Shown: positions 32,709 to 41,612 of the stretch, in pieces
Layout of the letters: each line of letters begins with the position of its first letter
Numbering within the stretch: position 1 is the stretch's first letter
Assembly (NCBI GenBank): GCA_002502245.1
Contig: DAPW01000007.1
Coordinates: 1 to 64,000 of the forward strand
From: Methanoregula sp. UBA154
GTDB lineage: Archaea; Halobacteriota; Methanomicrobia; Methanomicrobiales; Methanospirillaceae
Reading direction: 5' to 3'
DNA length: 64,000 nucleotides
Position numbers and translations under genes: made by a program
The notes under the pieces: generated by a model
The model's database searches: none
Seen by the model: only the letters and a program-made list of their open reading frames with translations
Told to the model about the DNA's origin: nothing

Positions 32709-33308
32709 TTATTTTCCTTTCCGGTAAAAACGGAGCGAATCAATCCACGAGAAAAACCCCCGCGAAGTCTTGTCCGGAAACACTCCCTCCGCCACGGATT
32801 TCACTTCTTCAACCGAGTAAAAGGCATTGGGATGGAACTCCTTGATTATGCCGACCACGCGGGGGAGGTCCTGCCTCCGTATGATGGTAAAGACCATCTT
32901 CACCCGGCCGGTTGCACCCTCCCCGTCCACGCTCGTTACTCCGTAGTTATGGGCTCGCAGGTACTGCATGAGCTCCGTCTGATCCTCCTTGGTGATAACG
33001 CGGATACTGGTCAGCCCGAGGGAGATCTTCTCCTCGAGGTACATGCCGATATACGTCCCTGCGGCAAAACCAGCACCGTAGGCAACATACGAAGCGGCAT
33101 TTGTCAGGTTGTTCATGACCTGCCCGATGGCGAGCAGCCATATGATCACCTCGAAAAAGCCGATAATGGGTGCAAGGTAACGGATCCCCTTTGATATGAA
33201 GATGACCCGGATTGTCCCCATCGTTACATCAACGACACGGGCACAGAATATCATCACCGGCAGGATGACGTAGGCAACGATCTCCGGAGAGAGAAGGGAT
33301 CCATCCAT
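32709..33308 (-). CDS. UPF0316 membrane protein with DUF2179 domain
   Basis: Residues 10-95 contain three membrane helices with the UPF0316 pattern (CARVVDVTMGTIRVIFISKG, FFEVIIWLLAIGQVM). Residues 100-180 are a cytoplasmic DUF2179 domain (IRVITKEDQTELMQYLRAHNYGVTSV, MVFTIIRRQDLPRVV), as in YitT-type proteins. The function is unknown. A family-A repeat ends 80 bp upstream of the start, close to its promoter. Confidence 0.88.
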   Translation of the reverse strand: MDGSLLSPEIVAYVILPVMIFCARVVDVTMGTIRVIFISKGIRYLAPIIGFFEVIIWLLAIGQVMNNLTNAASYVAYGAGFAAGTYIGMYLEEKISLGLTSIRVITKEDQTELMQYLRAHNYGVTSVDGEGATGRVKMVFTIIRRQDLPRVVGIIKEFHPNAFYSVEEVKSVAEGVFPDKTSRGFFSWIDSLRFYRKGK

Positions 33309-33387
33309 GGTAATATATTTTTTGCCGGCAGTCGGAATTAATAGTATCGCGTGGGGTTGTTATCCGTCGGGAATTTTGTAAAAAAAA

Positions 33388-33694
33388 GGGTAAAATGTTA
33401 TGTTAACCCTTAAGTTCAAGAAGGATTTTCAAGGGAAAAACAAGAAAAACCGGCTACCCGGAATAAAAAGGCGAAAAAGTGCACCTGCCGATGATTTAAA
33501 AAACGCCGACGCTCCCGGGGCTTTGCCCCGCCGCTTTTGGAGCCCCGGTTGCGATAGTGCTGTATACCTGAACCGTGATTTTTGGTAATACAGTCGAATC
33601 GCATGCGCGATTGAGCCCCAATGGGGGGCAGGGCTGGAGCAAGGGGGGCCTCCTGTTTGAGCTTGAAGTCAGGGCCTAAGTTGATACTTCACCC
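33388..33694 (-). repeat. Family-A element with terminal inverted repeats, in A-runs
   Basis: The 307-bp copy is oriented on the minus strand, with ends GGGTAAAATG (33388) and ACTTCACCC (33686-33694; reverse GGGTGAAGT). It is flanked by A-runs on both sides (33380-33387, 33695-33704), as the copy at 8677-8975 is. It contains the GGGGCTTTGCCCCGCC hairpin, GCGAT/ATCGC and the GGCAGGGCTGGAGCAA box (minus strand TTGCTCCAGC). No gene lies between 33309 and the IS. Confidence 0.75.
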
Positions 33695-33742
33695 AAAAAA
33701 AAAAGGAGAGAAGTTCATGCCACATAAAAAAAAGGGAATAAT

Positions 33743-34751
33743 CGGCTCTGTAGAAATGCTAAGTTTACAGAAGTAAAAATCTGACCACAAAAGCTAAGGT
33801 ACGGCGCCTCCTTACTTTGTTATGTTCAGTAACCATAAGGAGGCAAAATAATGTCAGCAAACCGGTATATCAGGTTTGTTGAATTATCCTCTGGATTGAT
33901 CCGGGATTCGCGTATTCCTCTTTTCTCATCCAAATTTTCCAAAAGAACCTATACCCAGCACCAGTTACTCATTCTTCTTCTCCTGAAAGAGTATCTATCA
34001 GAAGATTACCGGGACACTGTAGAACATACAGAAATCATGGACTCGATCCGGGAAAAGATTCATCTCAGGGAAGTTTCTCATTTCACGACGATACATAAGT
34101 TCTGTCAAAGGATCCGGTCCTCACTATTTACCCGGTTACTGAACAGACTCATGAAAATGTTCTACGACTGGGGAGAGAAGATTCCCTGTACCGCTATCGA
34201 TTCATCTGGATTCACCAGCTCATATGCCAGCCACTACTATTCCTGGAGAACCGGGAAAACAAGAAAACGGTTCCTGAAAACTTCGATCTCCGTCGATACG
34301 GATCAACAGATTATCACCGGTCTGAAGATCTCCCAGCATCCGGTCCACGATATACCGCATGCCAAGAAACTCCTTAGACAATGTCACCGCACCAGGTATT
34401 CTGACCTCTATGTCATGGATAAAGGATACGACTCCGAAGAGATCCATGAATTAATCCATGATACCCTGAGCTCATCATCCCTCATTCCCGTCAGAAACCG
34501 AAAACGGAAACGAATCTCCGGGTATTATCGAAGGAGGATCGCTCTCATGTTCGATGATGAGAAATATCATCAGAGAAACAAGGTTGAAACGGTATTCTCC
34601 GTCCTGAAAAGAAAATTTGGAGAAGCTCTTAAAGTTCGTAAATACCGTTTACAGATCAAGGAGATCAAAATCAAAGTAATCCTCTACAACCTCTCAAGGA
34701 TGATCTCTACTTTGTCCCTTCTGATTCTTATTGAGGAATTCTACAGAGCCG
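33743..34751 (+). mobile_element. Complete IS element with 13-bp terminal inverted repeats
   Basis: The left end CGGCTCTGTAGAA (33743-33755) is exactly the reverse complement of the right end TTCTACAGAGCCG (34739-34751). The same 6 bp, AATAAT, flank both sides (33737-33742 and 34752-34757), a target-site duplication. One transposase gene fills the 1009-bp element. Base composition is clearly more AT-rich than its neighbours, a sign of recent arrival. It is inserted immediately after the end of the IPT/TIG lipoprotein gene. Confidence 0.9.
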
Positions 34752-34756
34752 AATAA
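33851..34756 (+). CDS. DDE transposase (IS4/IS5-like)
   Basis: The 301-residue transposase has an N-terminal helical DNA-binding part (residues 1-110) and a DDE core: first Asp in TAIDSSGF (~residue 117), second Asp in YVMDKGYDS (~residue 195), Glu in KVETVFSVLKRKFG (~residue 247). A GGAGG lies a few bases upstream of the ATG. The TAA stop at 34754-34756 falls in the flanking AATAAT duplication, outside the inverted repeats. The gene is intact, so the element may be active. Confidence 0.9.
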   Translation: MSANRYIRFVELSSGLIRDSRIPLFSSKFSKRTYTQHQLLILLLLKEYLSEDYRDTVEHTEIMDSIREKIHLREVSHFTTIHKFCQRIRSSLFTRLLNRLMKMFYDWGEKIPCTAIDSSGFTSSYASHYYSWRTGKTRKRFLKTSISVDTDQQIITGLKISQHPVHDIPHAKKLLRQCHRTRYSDLYVMDKGYDSEEIHELIHDTLSSSSLIPVRNRKRKRISGYYRRRIALMFDDEKYHQRNKVETVFSVLKRKFGEALKVRKYRLQIKEIKIKVILYNLSRMISTLSLLILIEEFYRAE

Positions 34757-35752
34757 TCAATCCTCTTCTGGCGTGGAATTCAGGACCACGAATTTTTTTA
34801 CCCATGTGCCTTTCTGCTGGTCCCGGATGTTCAGGACGGTGACCGTCCACTCCCCCGCGGAGGCCCCCCGGGTTGTGGTCAGGTCAAGATCGCAGGAGAT
34901 CCTGGTAGAATCCATAGCAAGCGGTTTATCGCAGACCAGTTCGGCTGAGCCCCTGAATAAGCTGACTTTTACCTCATTCCGGAAGTTCTGACCGCTGATT
35001 GACACGGAAACCGTATCGTTCAGCGCTGCGGTAACTGGATACATCCCGGCGATGACCGGCGACGCTGCACCGATGGTAAATACACCCGCCAGTGAATCCG
35101 ACTGCCCGTCGGGATTCATCACGATAAGGTTGTAGCTGCCATCACTTTTGCCGTCAAGGTTAAAGAAACAGGAGATTTCCCGGGCTGTTGCCGATACCCC
35201 GTACGCGGTGATGGGAGAGGACCCGGCCTTGATGAGTTTGACCGTTGCACCGTCCTGGAAGTCTGTCCCGGTGATGGTAACGCTCACGGTCGTGTCGCGG
35301 GCAGCAACGCCGGGCGAGATTTTCGACAGGGAAGGGGCATTTCCAGAACGGGTCTGGGTGGGTTCCGGCAGGAACGTCGGGGTGATAACCGGAACAGACG
35401 AAACCGCTATGCGGCCAACCCTGACGGTATATACTTTTTCCACAACGGTCCGCGGGCTCCTTTCCGTCCGGTTGCTGGACCGGTGACCCCACGTTCCATC
35501 CGCATCCTTCTCGATGAATGCCCGGGTGTACTCATCGGCTGCTGCATCATACGCAAGGATGAGGTACAGGGTGGATGCCGTTGTTGTGGCAGCCGTTGCT
35601 ATGATATCTCCTTCCCGGTACTTCGGATCCGGGTATTGTGACGAGGGGGTGAGCGTTTCCTCCGATAGCGATTCATCGGAACAACCGGCAAATAACACGT
35701 TAAAAACCAGGAGGAGGGATAATAAAAGGCCAAACAGGGAAAATCCTGTCAT
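34757..35752 (-). CDS. Lipoprotein with two IPT/TIG domains
   Basis: ATG 35752 gives a signal GFSLFGLLLSLLLVFNVLF with lipobox FAGC, so the protein is a lipid-anchored surface protein of 331 residues. An N-terminal region (~30-130) of unknown fold is followed by two Ig-like IPT/TIG domains: the first starts at PSLSKISPGVAARDTTVSVTITGTDF, the second at SPVIAGMYPVTAALNDTVSVSISGQNF. Each is about 85 residues. Longer in-frame starts (35815, 36010) precede the signal peptide and look non-coding. The IS lies directly against the stop codon, so the gene is complete but its terminator may have been displaced. Confidence 0.83.
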   Translation of the reverse strand: MTGFSLFGLLLSLLLVFNVLFAGCSDESLSEETLTPSSQYPDPKYREGDIIATAATTTASTLYLILAYDAAADEYTRAFIEKDADGTWGHRSSNRTERSPRTVVEKVYTVRVGRIAVSSVPVITPTFLPEPTQTRSGNAPSLSKISPGVAARDTTVSVTITGTDFQDGATVKLIKAGSSPITAYGVSATAREISCFFNLDGKSDGSYNLIVMNPDGQSDSLAGVFTIGAASPVIAGMYPVTAALNDTVSVSISGQNFRNEVKVSLFRGSAELVCDKPLAMDSTRISCDLDLTTTRGASAGEWTVTVLNIRDQQKGTWVKKFVVLNSTPEED

Positions 35753-35822
35753 AATCCTATTTTTACCGCTGCTGCGTATAACAGTTTTGCCGGATCGGGA
35801 AACCGGCGGGCTCATGCGCACA

Positions 35823-36713
35823 CTATTCCGGTCCTGTCTGTTCCCCTGCCGCTGCAGATGAGCGTTCTGCCGGCACCATGATTGTTGCATAATTCCGTGA
35901 CAAGTGGAGGTGGAGCGCGAGCAGCACAAGAACGGCCAGCAGGGTTGATGCATATATCCCCGGGTGGATTCCGTGCAGGTAGCCGGAATCGAACATGCCT
36001 GCGCGGGCAAAAACGCCGGAGCCTGCCACCAGGATCACCGTGGCATAGACATCCCGGACTGCAAAGTAGAAGAGTGCCGAACCCATGCCGATACCGACCA
36101 GCCAGAAGAAGGCACCGTCGGGCCAGAGAGACGGGCTCCCTGCAAGGGTGGCTGATGCAAACAAAAGGCCGGTTACAACCACACCGGTGACAATCGAGCG
36201 TACCGCACCACCGCTGCGGACAAATGCCTGTACATGGGTCCCTGCAAGAACCCAGCAGACCATCACGGACGCTGCTGCCGTCGGGAGGAGGAGGAGAAAG
36301 GCATTGGCAAATGCAAAACGGTCCGTACCGAACGGGCTCGCGAGGAGGATTATGCCTAAACCGATTGCACAGGTTACCGAACAGGCCAGGATGGTCCGGT
36401 GTCTCGTACGGAACCCGATCTGGAACATGTTCACTGCGCCGGTGATGAATGCCTTCCGGATGCAGATGACAGGGATTATCATGCCGGTGAGGATACAGAC
36501 GATAACCGTGTAAAGGGCGATCCCGACCGGCTCCGGGTGTTCCAGCAGGCGGTTGTTACCGGCAAGGAGGAAGATTTCGGACAGCCACACAAGGTACACC
36601 AGAAAAGGAATGAGCAGAAGCCGCAGGGCAGGAGACCCGGGATCCGAAGCCGTGACAGGAAATAACCGTACCAAACCGATCACCTGAGTATCAGAGCACT
36701 GTGCCGGGATCAT
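35823..36713 (-). CDS. Integral membrane protein of unknown function
   Basis: The 296-residue protein has seven or eight hydrophobic segments (for example LRLLLIPFLVYLVWL, IALYTVIVCILTGMIIPVI, ILACSVTCAIGLGIILLA, GIYASTLLAVLVLLALHL). No family motif is recognised. The C-terminal tail is cytoplasmic or extracellular and rich in Ala/Glu. The start is uncertain because no ribosome-binding site precedes 36713. It lies upstream of the IPT/TIG lipoprotein gene, 70 bp away on the same strand, and could share its transcript. Confidence 0.6.
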   Translation of the reverse strand: MIPAQCSDTQVIGLVRLFPVTASDPGSPALRLLLIPFLVYLVWLSEIFLLAGNNRLLEHPEPVGIALYTVIVCILTGMIIPVICIRKAFITGAVNMFQIGFRTRHRTILACSVTCAIGLGIILLASPFGTDRFAFANAFLLLLPTAAASVMVCWVLAGTHVQAFVRSGGAVRSIVTGVVVTGLLFASATLAGSPSLWPDGAFFWLVGIGMGSALFYFAVRDVYATVILVAGSGVFARAGMFDSGYLHGIHPGIYASTLLAVLVLLALHLHLSRNYATIMVPAERSSAAAGEQTGPE

Positions 36714-36905
36714 TGCCGGTCTTGTTCCCGGACAGGCGTTCTCATATCATGATTCGTTCCGGGGGGTAATAAGGAGCGCCGGGGCATACAGCGCTGTTGA
36801 AATCCCTGCCGGAACAATGCATTTCCAAAAAACTATTGGGGCAATGGATATAGTTAATATCATACATGAGATATTAGAATCCGGATCAATGAGCGGAGGA
36901 CGAAC

Positions 36906-37286
36906 ATGGACGACTACCGGGGGATATACATGAAATTTGTGGAAAGTATTGCTGCTTTCGCCCTGCAGACCATTGAACAAAACGGTGTGATCTCAACAAC
37001 GACACTCAGCAACGAGATCAGCAGGATCATTGCCGAACAACCGGAAGTCTGCGTGGCATTGTGGGCACGTGGTCTTATGGTAAGGGACGGGCTTGATCTG
37101 TTTGAAGGAGCGCCGCTGGAAGATGTTGAAGTGGCATATACACTGGCTATGGAACATAATACTGATAAAAACAATGATATAACCATCGCGGGACTCCGCG
37201 CAACGTGCGACGGATTTCGACACCTGCAGACATACTCCGCCCTCTTTCGTGAAGTCCCGGCCGGGAACATCAGTAACTCCGGCTGA
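36906..37286 (+). CDS. Small unknown protein
   Basis: The protein is 126 residues, with a GGAGGA ribosome-binding site six bases before ATG 36906. The N-terminal half is alpha-helical with hydrophobic spacing (FVESIAAFALQTIEQNGVIS) and could be a winged-helix-like fold (TTTLSNEISRIIAEQPEVC). The C-terminal half has no resemblance to a known domain. A TATA-like ATATTAG lies near 36870. I do not recognise a function. Confidence 0.6.
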   Translation: MDDYRGIYMKFVESIAAFALQTIEQNGVISTTTLSNEISRIIAEQPEVCVALWARGLMVRDGLDLFEGAPLEDVEVAYTLAMEHNTDKNNDITIAGLRATCDGFRHLQTYSALFREVPAGNISNSG

Positions 37287-37365
37287 TCAGACCCTGACCG
37301 CCCGCTCATCTGGTTTCTTAAGAGGAAACCCCCATTCCCGGCAATCGACAGGCCCGCGCTGTCCG

Positions 37366-37878
37366 GGTGTGCACTCCGTTTCATGCCCGGTTCTGCAAGC
37401 CGGATAAAATCAGGATTTTTCTTAGGAATTACTTGACGCTCCTGGGGATTCGCCCCGCCGCTGGGGCGCCCCCGTTGCGATAGTGCTGCATTACCTGTCT
37501 GCAAAAGCATATGGATCATATGAGTTCAGTCAATACCAGGGCATCGCATGCGCCATGAGCCCCCGACGGGGGCAGGGCTGGCGCGAAGGGAGGGGCGATC
37601 AAATCACATGAAACGGGTTTTCCTATGAAAATCGAATTCTTTCAGACAGAATAATGGCGGTTGAGACCCCTACACCCCCGATTATGATATATGCCGCCGC
37701 CCCCGACGGGGCGCCCCCGCGGCGGATCAACGACTGATATTTCTAAAAAAACATCGAACTGCCCCGCCGTGCCCCGGAGGGGCCCTGAGGCGGGGAGCCC
37801 TCGTGAAAATTATGATGTATTTTCCGATTTTCATCGTTCCGGTATGAACTCCACCGGTTCATACCCGTTTCTACAGAG
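37366..37878 (-). repeat. Composite B-A structured repeat (minus strand), with an extra B end
   Basis: Read on the minus strand, the B unit starts at 37878 with CTCTGTAGAAACGGG. It contains the GGTATGAACC/GTTCATACC hairpin, the CCCCGC/GCGGGG hairpin, the CCGCCGC/GCGGCGG hairpin and the ACCCCTA/GGGGGTG region, and continues into an A unit with the GCGCCAGCCC box (about 37575). The part at 37366-37400 (TTTCATGCCCGGTTCTGCAAGC) resembles another B terminus. The block lies between two convergent genes. Confidence 0.7.
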
Positions 37879-37899
37879 TAAGGGTTTCAAAAAAGCGAT

Positions 37900-38751
37900 T
37901 CAGGTCCGTTTCTTGAGCAGTTCCCGGACTGCCTGGTCGCGCTCCGCGAGGCTCAGCTTCCGTTCTGCCGTTTTACCATCAAATACGGGGGCTGATTTCT
38001 GATAAAAAGTTCCAAGCGCGATTCGTGCATCGGAATCGTAGTCCCATTCCCGTGCCCTGACACATGCTGCCTCAAAAACCGTCCGGTCATGCCCCGTCAA
38101 CTCATAGACACGCGGCGAATAATAATCCGCAGCCGGGAAGAATGTGGCACAGATCTGGAGCACATCAATGAATGCAAAACCCTTATGGCCTATACCCTCC
38201 CGCATCAGCGTCCGCAGCTGGTCCATCTTCTTCGAATATCCCCGTGCAACGTACGTTGCACCGCTCGCGAGCATCAGTTCTATCGGGTTGAGGGGATCCT
38301 CACGGGTGCCGAGCGGGGTCGATTTGCCCCTGAAGCCACGGGGGGAGGTCGGGGTATACTGCCCGGTCGTCAGCCCGTACACCCGGTTGTTATGGACGAT
38401 GACCGTGAGATCGATGTTCCGTTTCGCGGCAAAGATCAGGTGGTCAAGCCCTTCGGCATAACAATCGCCGTCACCGGAACAGCAGATCACCGTCAGGTCA
38501 GGATTGGCGAGCTTGAGCGCGGTCGCCACGGGAAGGGTCCTGCCGTGGATGGAGTAGAACGAGTTGATGTTGAGGTAATCAGCGATCTTTGCATGGCACC
38601 CGATACCGGCGACCAGGACGACATTGTCAAGGGACTGTCCTTCCTTCTCGATATCAGCCAGCACGTTTTTTAACGTGTGCTGGATGGAGAAGTTCCCGCA
38701 GCCCGGACACCAGGTGTTCTGCGCATCCGTTATGATCTGGCGTCCGGTCAT
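37900..38751 (-). CDS. korB: 2-Oxoacid:ferredoxin oxidoreductase beta subunit
   Basis: This TPP-binding subunit (283 residues) has the [4Fe-4S] ligands CPGCG near residue 15, GCHAK near residue 52 and a later Cys (LQICATFFP near residue 200). GDGDCYAEGLDHLIFAAKRN near residue 93 is the TPP/Mg motif, ending in the HNNRVYGLTTGQ block. The family converts 2-oxoglutarate (or similar acids) and CoA to acyl-CoA and CO2 with ferredoxin; in methanogens 2-oxoglutarate synthesis from succinyl-CoA is the usual job. It overlaps the alpha gene by four bases. Delta-subunit (ferredoxin-like) and separate gamma genes are absent. Confidence 0.9.
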   Translation of the reverse strand: MTGRQIITDAQNTWCPGCGNFSIQHTLKNVLADIEKEGQSLDNVVLVAGIGCHAKIADYLNINSFYSIHGRTLPVATALKLANPDLTVICCSGDGDCYAEGLDHLIFAAKRNIDLTVIVHNNRVYGLTTGQYTPTSPRGFRGKSTPLGTREDPLNPIELMLASGATYVARGYSKKMDQLRTLMREGIGHKGFAFIDVLQICATFFPAADYYSPRVYELTGHDRTVFEAACVRAREWDYDSDARIALGTFYQKSAPVFDGKTAERKLSLAERDQAVRELLKKRT

Positions 38752-40400
38752 GAGAGCACCTCCCGGATCTCTTCACGGAGGAGTTCCGGTGTGAAGGGGC
38801 GCCCGTCATACCGGAGTATTTTTTTCCCGCACCGGATACCATACTGTCCTGCAAGCATGGCGAGCTGGGCGGTGGCATTCTCTTCAACCGCTATCACCAT
38901 GCCAGTGCCTTCCAGTGCCTTCCTGATAGGTTCTGCCGGGAACGGCGAGAGCACCACGGGGCGGACAACCCGCAGCCCGAGCGGGCCGGCAACTTCGTCG
39001 CATACACCGGCAGTCGATCCCCAGCAGAGCAGTGCGACCAGCCCGGCAGCATTTCCGGAAACGCTCACCTGCGGATAGTCCTTCATGGCCTGTGCGAGCG
39101 CCTCCTCCTTGCGGATCCTTTTTTCCGCCATCCGGGCCACGGTTTCCGCTTTCTCGGTCGTGATCCCGGCTTCGTCATGCGCATAGCCGTTCACCTTGAC
39201 AACAGCACCGTCGGTTCCGGGAAACGCGAGCGGGGATACACCGGATGGCGTGTCAGCATAACGACGGTAAGGGGGTGACCGCTCCCATGCGGGATAGCTT
39301 CCCTGCGGGAATTTCCGGACAAGGGAAGGATCGGTACTGTAGGTACCTTCGGAGAAATTCTTATCGGAAAGAATGAAGGCAGGGACCTGGAATTCCCAGG
39401 CGGTATTCATGGCGATCCCGGACCAGTACAGGGCTTCTTCCGTTGTTCCCGGTGCAACAATGAACCGCGGGAACTCTCCCTGCCCGGCATGCAGCACGAA
39501 TAACAGATCGGACTGGCCGGTATATGTCGGGAGACCCGTTGAGGGTCCGGTCCTCTGGGAAACCAGGAGTACAAGCGGCAGTTCCGCCATGCCGGCAAGG
39601 GAGAGACTCTCGGTCATGAGGCAGAACCCGCCACCGGATGTGCCAACAGCCGCCGTTCTTCCGGCGGCTGCAAAGCCCAGCGCCATCAGGATAACGGCTA
39701 TCTCGCTCTCCGGGTGCACTACCGTAACACCCAGGTTCTCCTGCTCCTCTGCCAGGAAATGGAGGAGGCTTGACGAGGGGGTCATGGGGTACGAAACATA
39801 GGCCTCAAGCCCGCCGCTGACCATACCAAGACCGATGGCCTCGTTCCCGGTCAGGAGGGGGAGGGGAGGATTGCCGCAGGGCGGGACCGGGTGCACGGTT
39901 GCCAGCCGTTCATATGCCAGCCGGGCAACCCGGAGGTTCAGCTCGGTACTTTTCGGGATGTGGGAACTGAATACCTCCTCCACGGTCTTCCAGGGGATGC
40001 CGGCAGCCTTGGCAAATCCGCCGATTATCGCCGAATTCCCCATGATGTCCGGCGCATGCTCCGCAGAAAGGATCTCCTTGACCGGGACGCCCTGCCCTGC
40101 TCCTTTCACCAGGTCCGCGTTGAAAATGATTGCCGTATCCTTCTTCAATGCATCCCGGTGCCGGTCCACGGTCTCCTGGTTCAGCGCCAGTACAAAGTCC
40201 ACCGTTCTCCCGCAGGTGCCGGTGGCAGTCTCCCTGCCCCGGATTATCGCGAAATTGTGACCCCCGCGGATGAGGGAGGGGTAATCGAAATACAGATAGA
40301 TCCGGTATCCGAGATGGTTGAGCAGCTGCGCCACCATCGCTCCTGCACTGTTTATACCGTCTCCTGCTTTTCCGCCAACCAGCACCGAAACTTCGTTCAT
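38748..40400 (-). CDS. korA: 2-Oxoacid:ferredoxin oxidoreductase alpha subunit with fused gamma domain
   Basis: Residues 1-180 form the gamma domain (VGGKAGDGINSAGAMVAQLL; FDYPSLIRGGHNFAIIRG). Residues 190-540 are the alpha domain (LTGNEAIGLGMVSGGLEAYVSYPMTPS; SETESEIAVI-type HPESEIAVILMALG; GTSGGGFCLMTE). The 550-residue gamma-alpha fusion is known in bacterial and archaeal KorA/OorA. ATG 40400 gives the usual M-N-E-V-S-V start; a longer in-frame start at 40502 adds atypical sequence. The two-gene set is complete for catalysis, and the beta subunit carries the electron-transfer cluster. Confidence 0.9.
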   Translation of the reverse strand: MNEVSVLVGGKAGDGINSAGAMVAQLLNHLGYRIYLYFDYPSLIRGGHNFAIIRGRETATGTCGRTVDFVLALNQETVDRHRDALKKDTAIIFNADLVKGAGQGVPVKEILSAEHAPDIMGNSAIIGGFAKAAGIPWKTVEEVFSSHIPKSTELNLRVARLAYERLATVHPVPPCGNPPLPLLTGNEAIGLGMVSGGLEAYVSYPMTPSSSLLHFLAEEQENLGVTVVHPESEIAVILMALGFAAAGRTAAVGTSGGGFCLMTESLSLAGMAELPLVLLVSQRTGPSTGLPTYTGQSDLLFVLHAGQGEFPRFIVAPGTTEEALYWSGIAMNTAWEFQVPAFILSDKNFSEGTYSTDPSLVRKFPQGSYPAWERSPPYRRYADTPSGVSPLAFPGTDGAVVKVNGYAHDEAGITTEKAETVARMAEKRIRKEEALAQAMKDYPQVSVSGNAAGLVALLCWGSTAGVCDEVAGPLGLRVVRPVVLSPFPAEPIRKALEGTGMVIAVEENATAQLAMLAGQYGIRCGKKILRYDGRPFTPELLREEIREVLS

Positions 40401-40558
40401 ACCTGAACCCCGCATGTTCTGGTGTGCAGGGCGGTGTATATAGGTTGGCATAGTGGCAGAACCCGTTCCATGCAGGGAGCGGAGGAAAGCGCCCCTCACC
40501 ACCGGCCCGGCTTATCAAAAAAGGTATATTGATGCAGCGGGGCGTCTTTTACCTTGTT

Positions 40559-40768
40559 GGGTAAAGTGTTTCGAAAAACGCCGATGCTCCAGGGGCTTCG
40601 CCCCGCCGCTTTTGAAGCCCCTTTTGCGATAGTGCTGTATTACCTGAACCGTGATTTTGGGTAATACAGAGGAATCGCATGCGCCCCCGCCCCCAATGGG
40701 GGCAGGGCTGGCGCAAGGGGGGAACTACTGTTAGGACTAGAAGTAAGGGCTTGGTTGATACTTTACCC
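40559..40768 (-). repeat. Short family-A element with terminal inverted repeats
   Basis: This 210-bp copy starts GGGTAAAGTG (40559) and ends ACTTTACCC (40768). On the minus strand it has a perfect nested structure: outer GCGAT/ATCGC enclosing CTGTATTACC/GGTAATACAG, then GGCGGGGCGAAGCCCC. It lacks the AT-rich tail present in the 300-bp copies, so it is an internal deletion form. It lies between the response regulator end and korA, in the same orientation. No gene is in the 40401-40814 gap. Confidence 0.75.
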
Positions 40769-40814
40769 TAAAACGAATACGCCGGAGAGGTCTCGCGCGT
40801 GCCGGGCCACACGT

Positions 40815-41204
40815 TCAGGATCTTTTTATCTGCCGTTCGAGGAGCTCTTTCATATCGCTGATTTTATAGGGCTTGGAGAGTTTCCCGGAAAACCCGAAGA
40901 GCGGATAATCCTGCACCACCGGATCATGGGAGTACCCGCTCGATATGATCGCTTTTATCCGGGGATCATAGGCCTTTAACAGGGCAATGGCATCTTTTCC
41001 CCCCAGACCTTCCGGAACAGAGAGGTCAAGGATGACCAGGTCGAACGGTACCCCGGCTTCCTTTTCATGTTTATACAGCGCGAGTGCTGCTGCCCCGTCC
41101 CGTGCAAACATAACGTCATACTCAAGAAATTTGAGCACTTCGGCAGTCACATCGAGAATAATCTGTTCATCATCCATCAGGAGGACTTTTCCCTTGCTGG
41201 CCAT
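40815..41204 (-). CDS. Stand-alone response regulator receiver
   Basis: The 129-residue protein is one CheY-like receiver: acidic pocket MDDEQ (residues 10-14), phospho-acceptor Asp in VILDLSVPEGLGG (~residue 58), Ser in IISSGYS (~residue 88) and Lys in LSKPYK (~residue 111). The LDLSVPEGLGGKDAI variant is usual in receivers that work with hybrid PAS/histidine kinases. ATG 41204 is preferred, with GGGGTGAAA just before it. No kinase is adjacent. The output is unknown because there is no DNA-binding domain. Confidence 0.93.
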   Translation of the reverse strand: MASKGKVLLMDDEQIILDVTAEVLKFLEYDVMFARDGAAALALYKHEKEAGVPFDLVILDLSVPEGLGGKDAIALLKAYDPRIKAIISSGYSHDPVVQDYPLFGFSGKLSKPYKISDMKELLERQIKRS

Positions 41205-41336
41205 TTTCACCCCATGAAAATAATAGCTAAAATCTTGGCGCAGGGGAATATATAGCATATCGTATCCGGCGGGTATCCGCGATAGTCCGCCGGATGAGGG
41301 ATGTCATTGCACTCCGACGAAAAGAAACGGGACCGG

Positions 41337-41612
41337 CTATTTCTTCAGGGCACGCAGCCGTGCTGCTTCGTTTTGGTCCTCTACTCTCAGAAGGAACGTC
41401 CCGTGGCAGGGTTTGGTGTAGGGGAATATCACGAAATCACCCTCAAGCCCGATCGCAATCGGGGGAAGACCGATAACATGGACATCAAAGATCTTGAACC
41501 CGGGCTGGACATCGATGAACTCCCGGAAACTGGTTTTTATGTAATCGCGGGACTCTTTGAAGGTCGCATCCCGCAGGACGATCTCGTAATTCATTGATTC
41601 TACGCATCCCAT
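41337..41612 (-). CDS. DUF1894 protein (methanogen-specific)
   Basis: The 91-residue protein matches the methanogen family DUF1894: NYEIVLRDATFKESRDYIKT, FEIIDVQPGFKIFDVHVIG-type core, and GDFVIFPYTKPCHGTFLLRV. It starts inside the end of the DUF1890 gene (13-base overlap), the arrangement seen in other methanogens, so the two act together. The biochemical role is not known. A single Cys (KPCHG) is conserved in the visible motif. Confidence 0.82.
   Translation of the reverse strand: MGCVESMNYEIVLRDATFKESRDYIKTSFREFIDVQPGFKIFDVHVIGLPPIAIGLEGDFVIFPYTKPCHGTFLLRVEDQNEAARLRALKK

Noticed and set aside
34757..36010. Disruption of the IPT/TIG lipoprotein gene by the IS
   Set aside because: The gene's stop codon starts at 34757, right at the edge of the duplication, so the coding region is complete.
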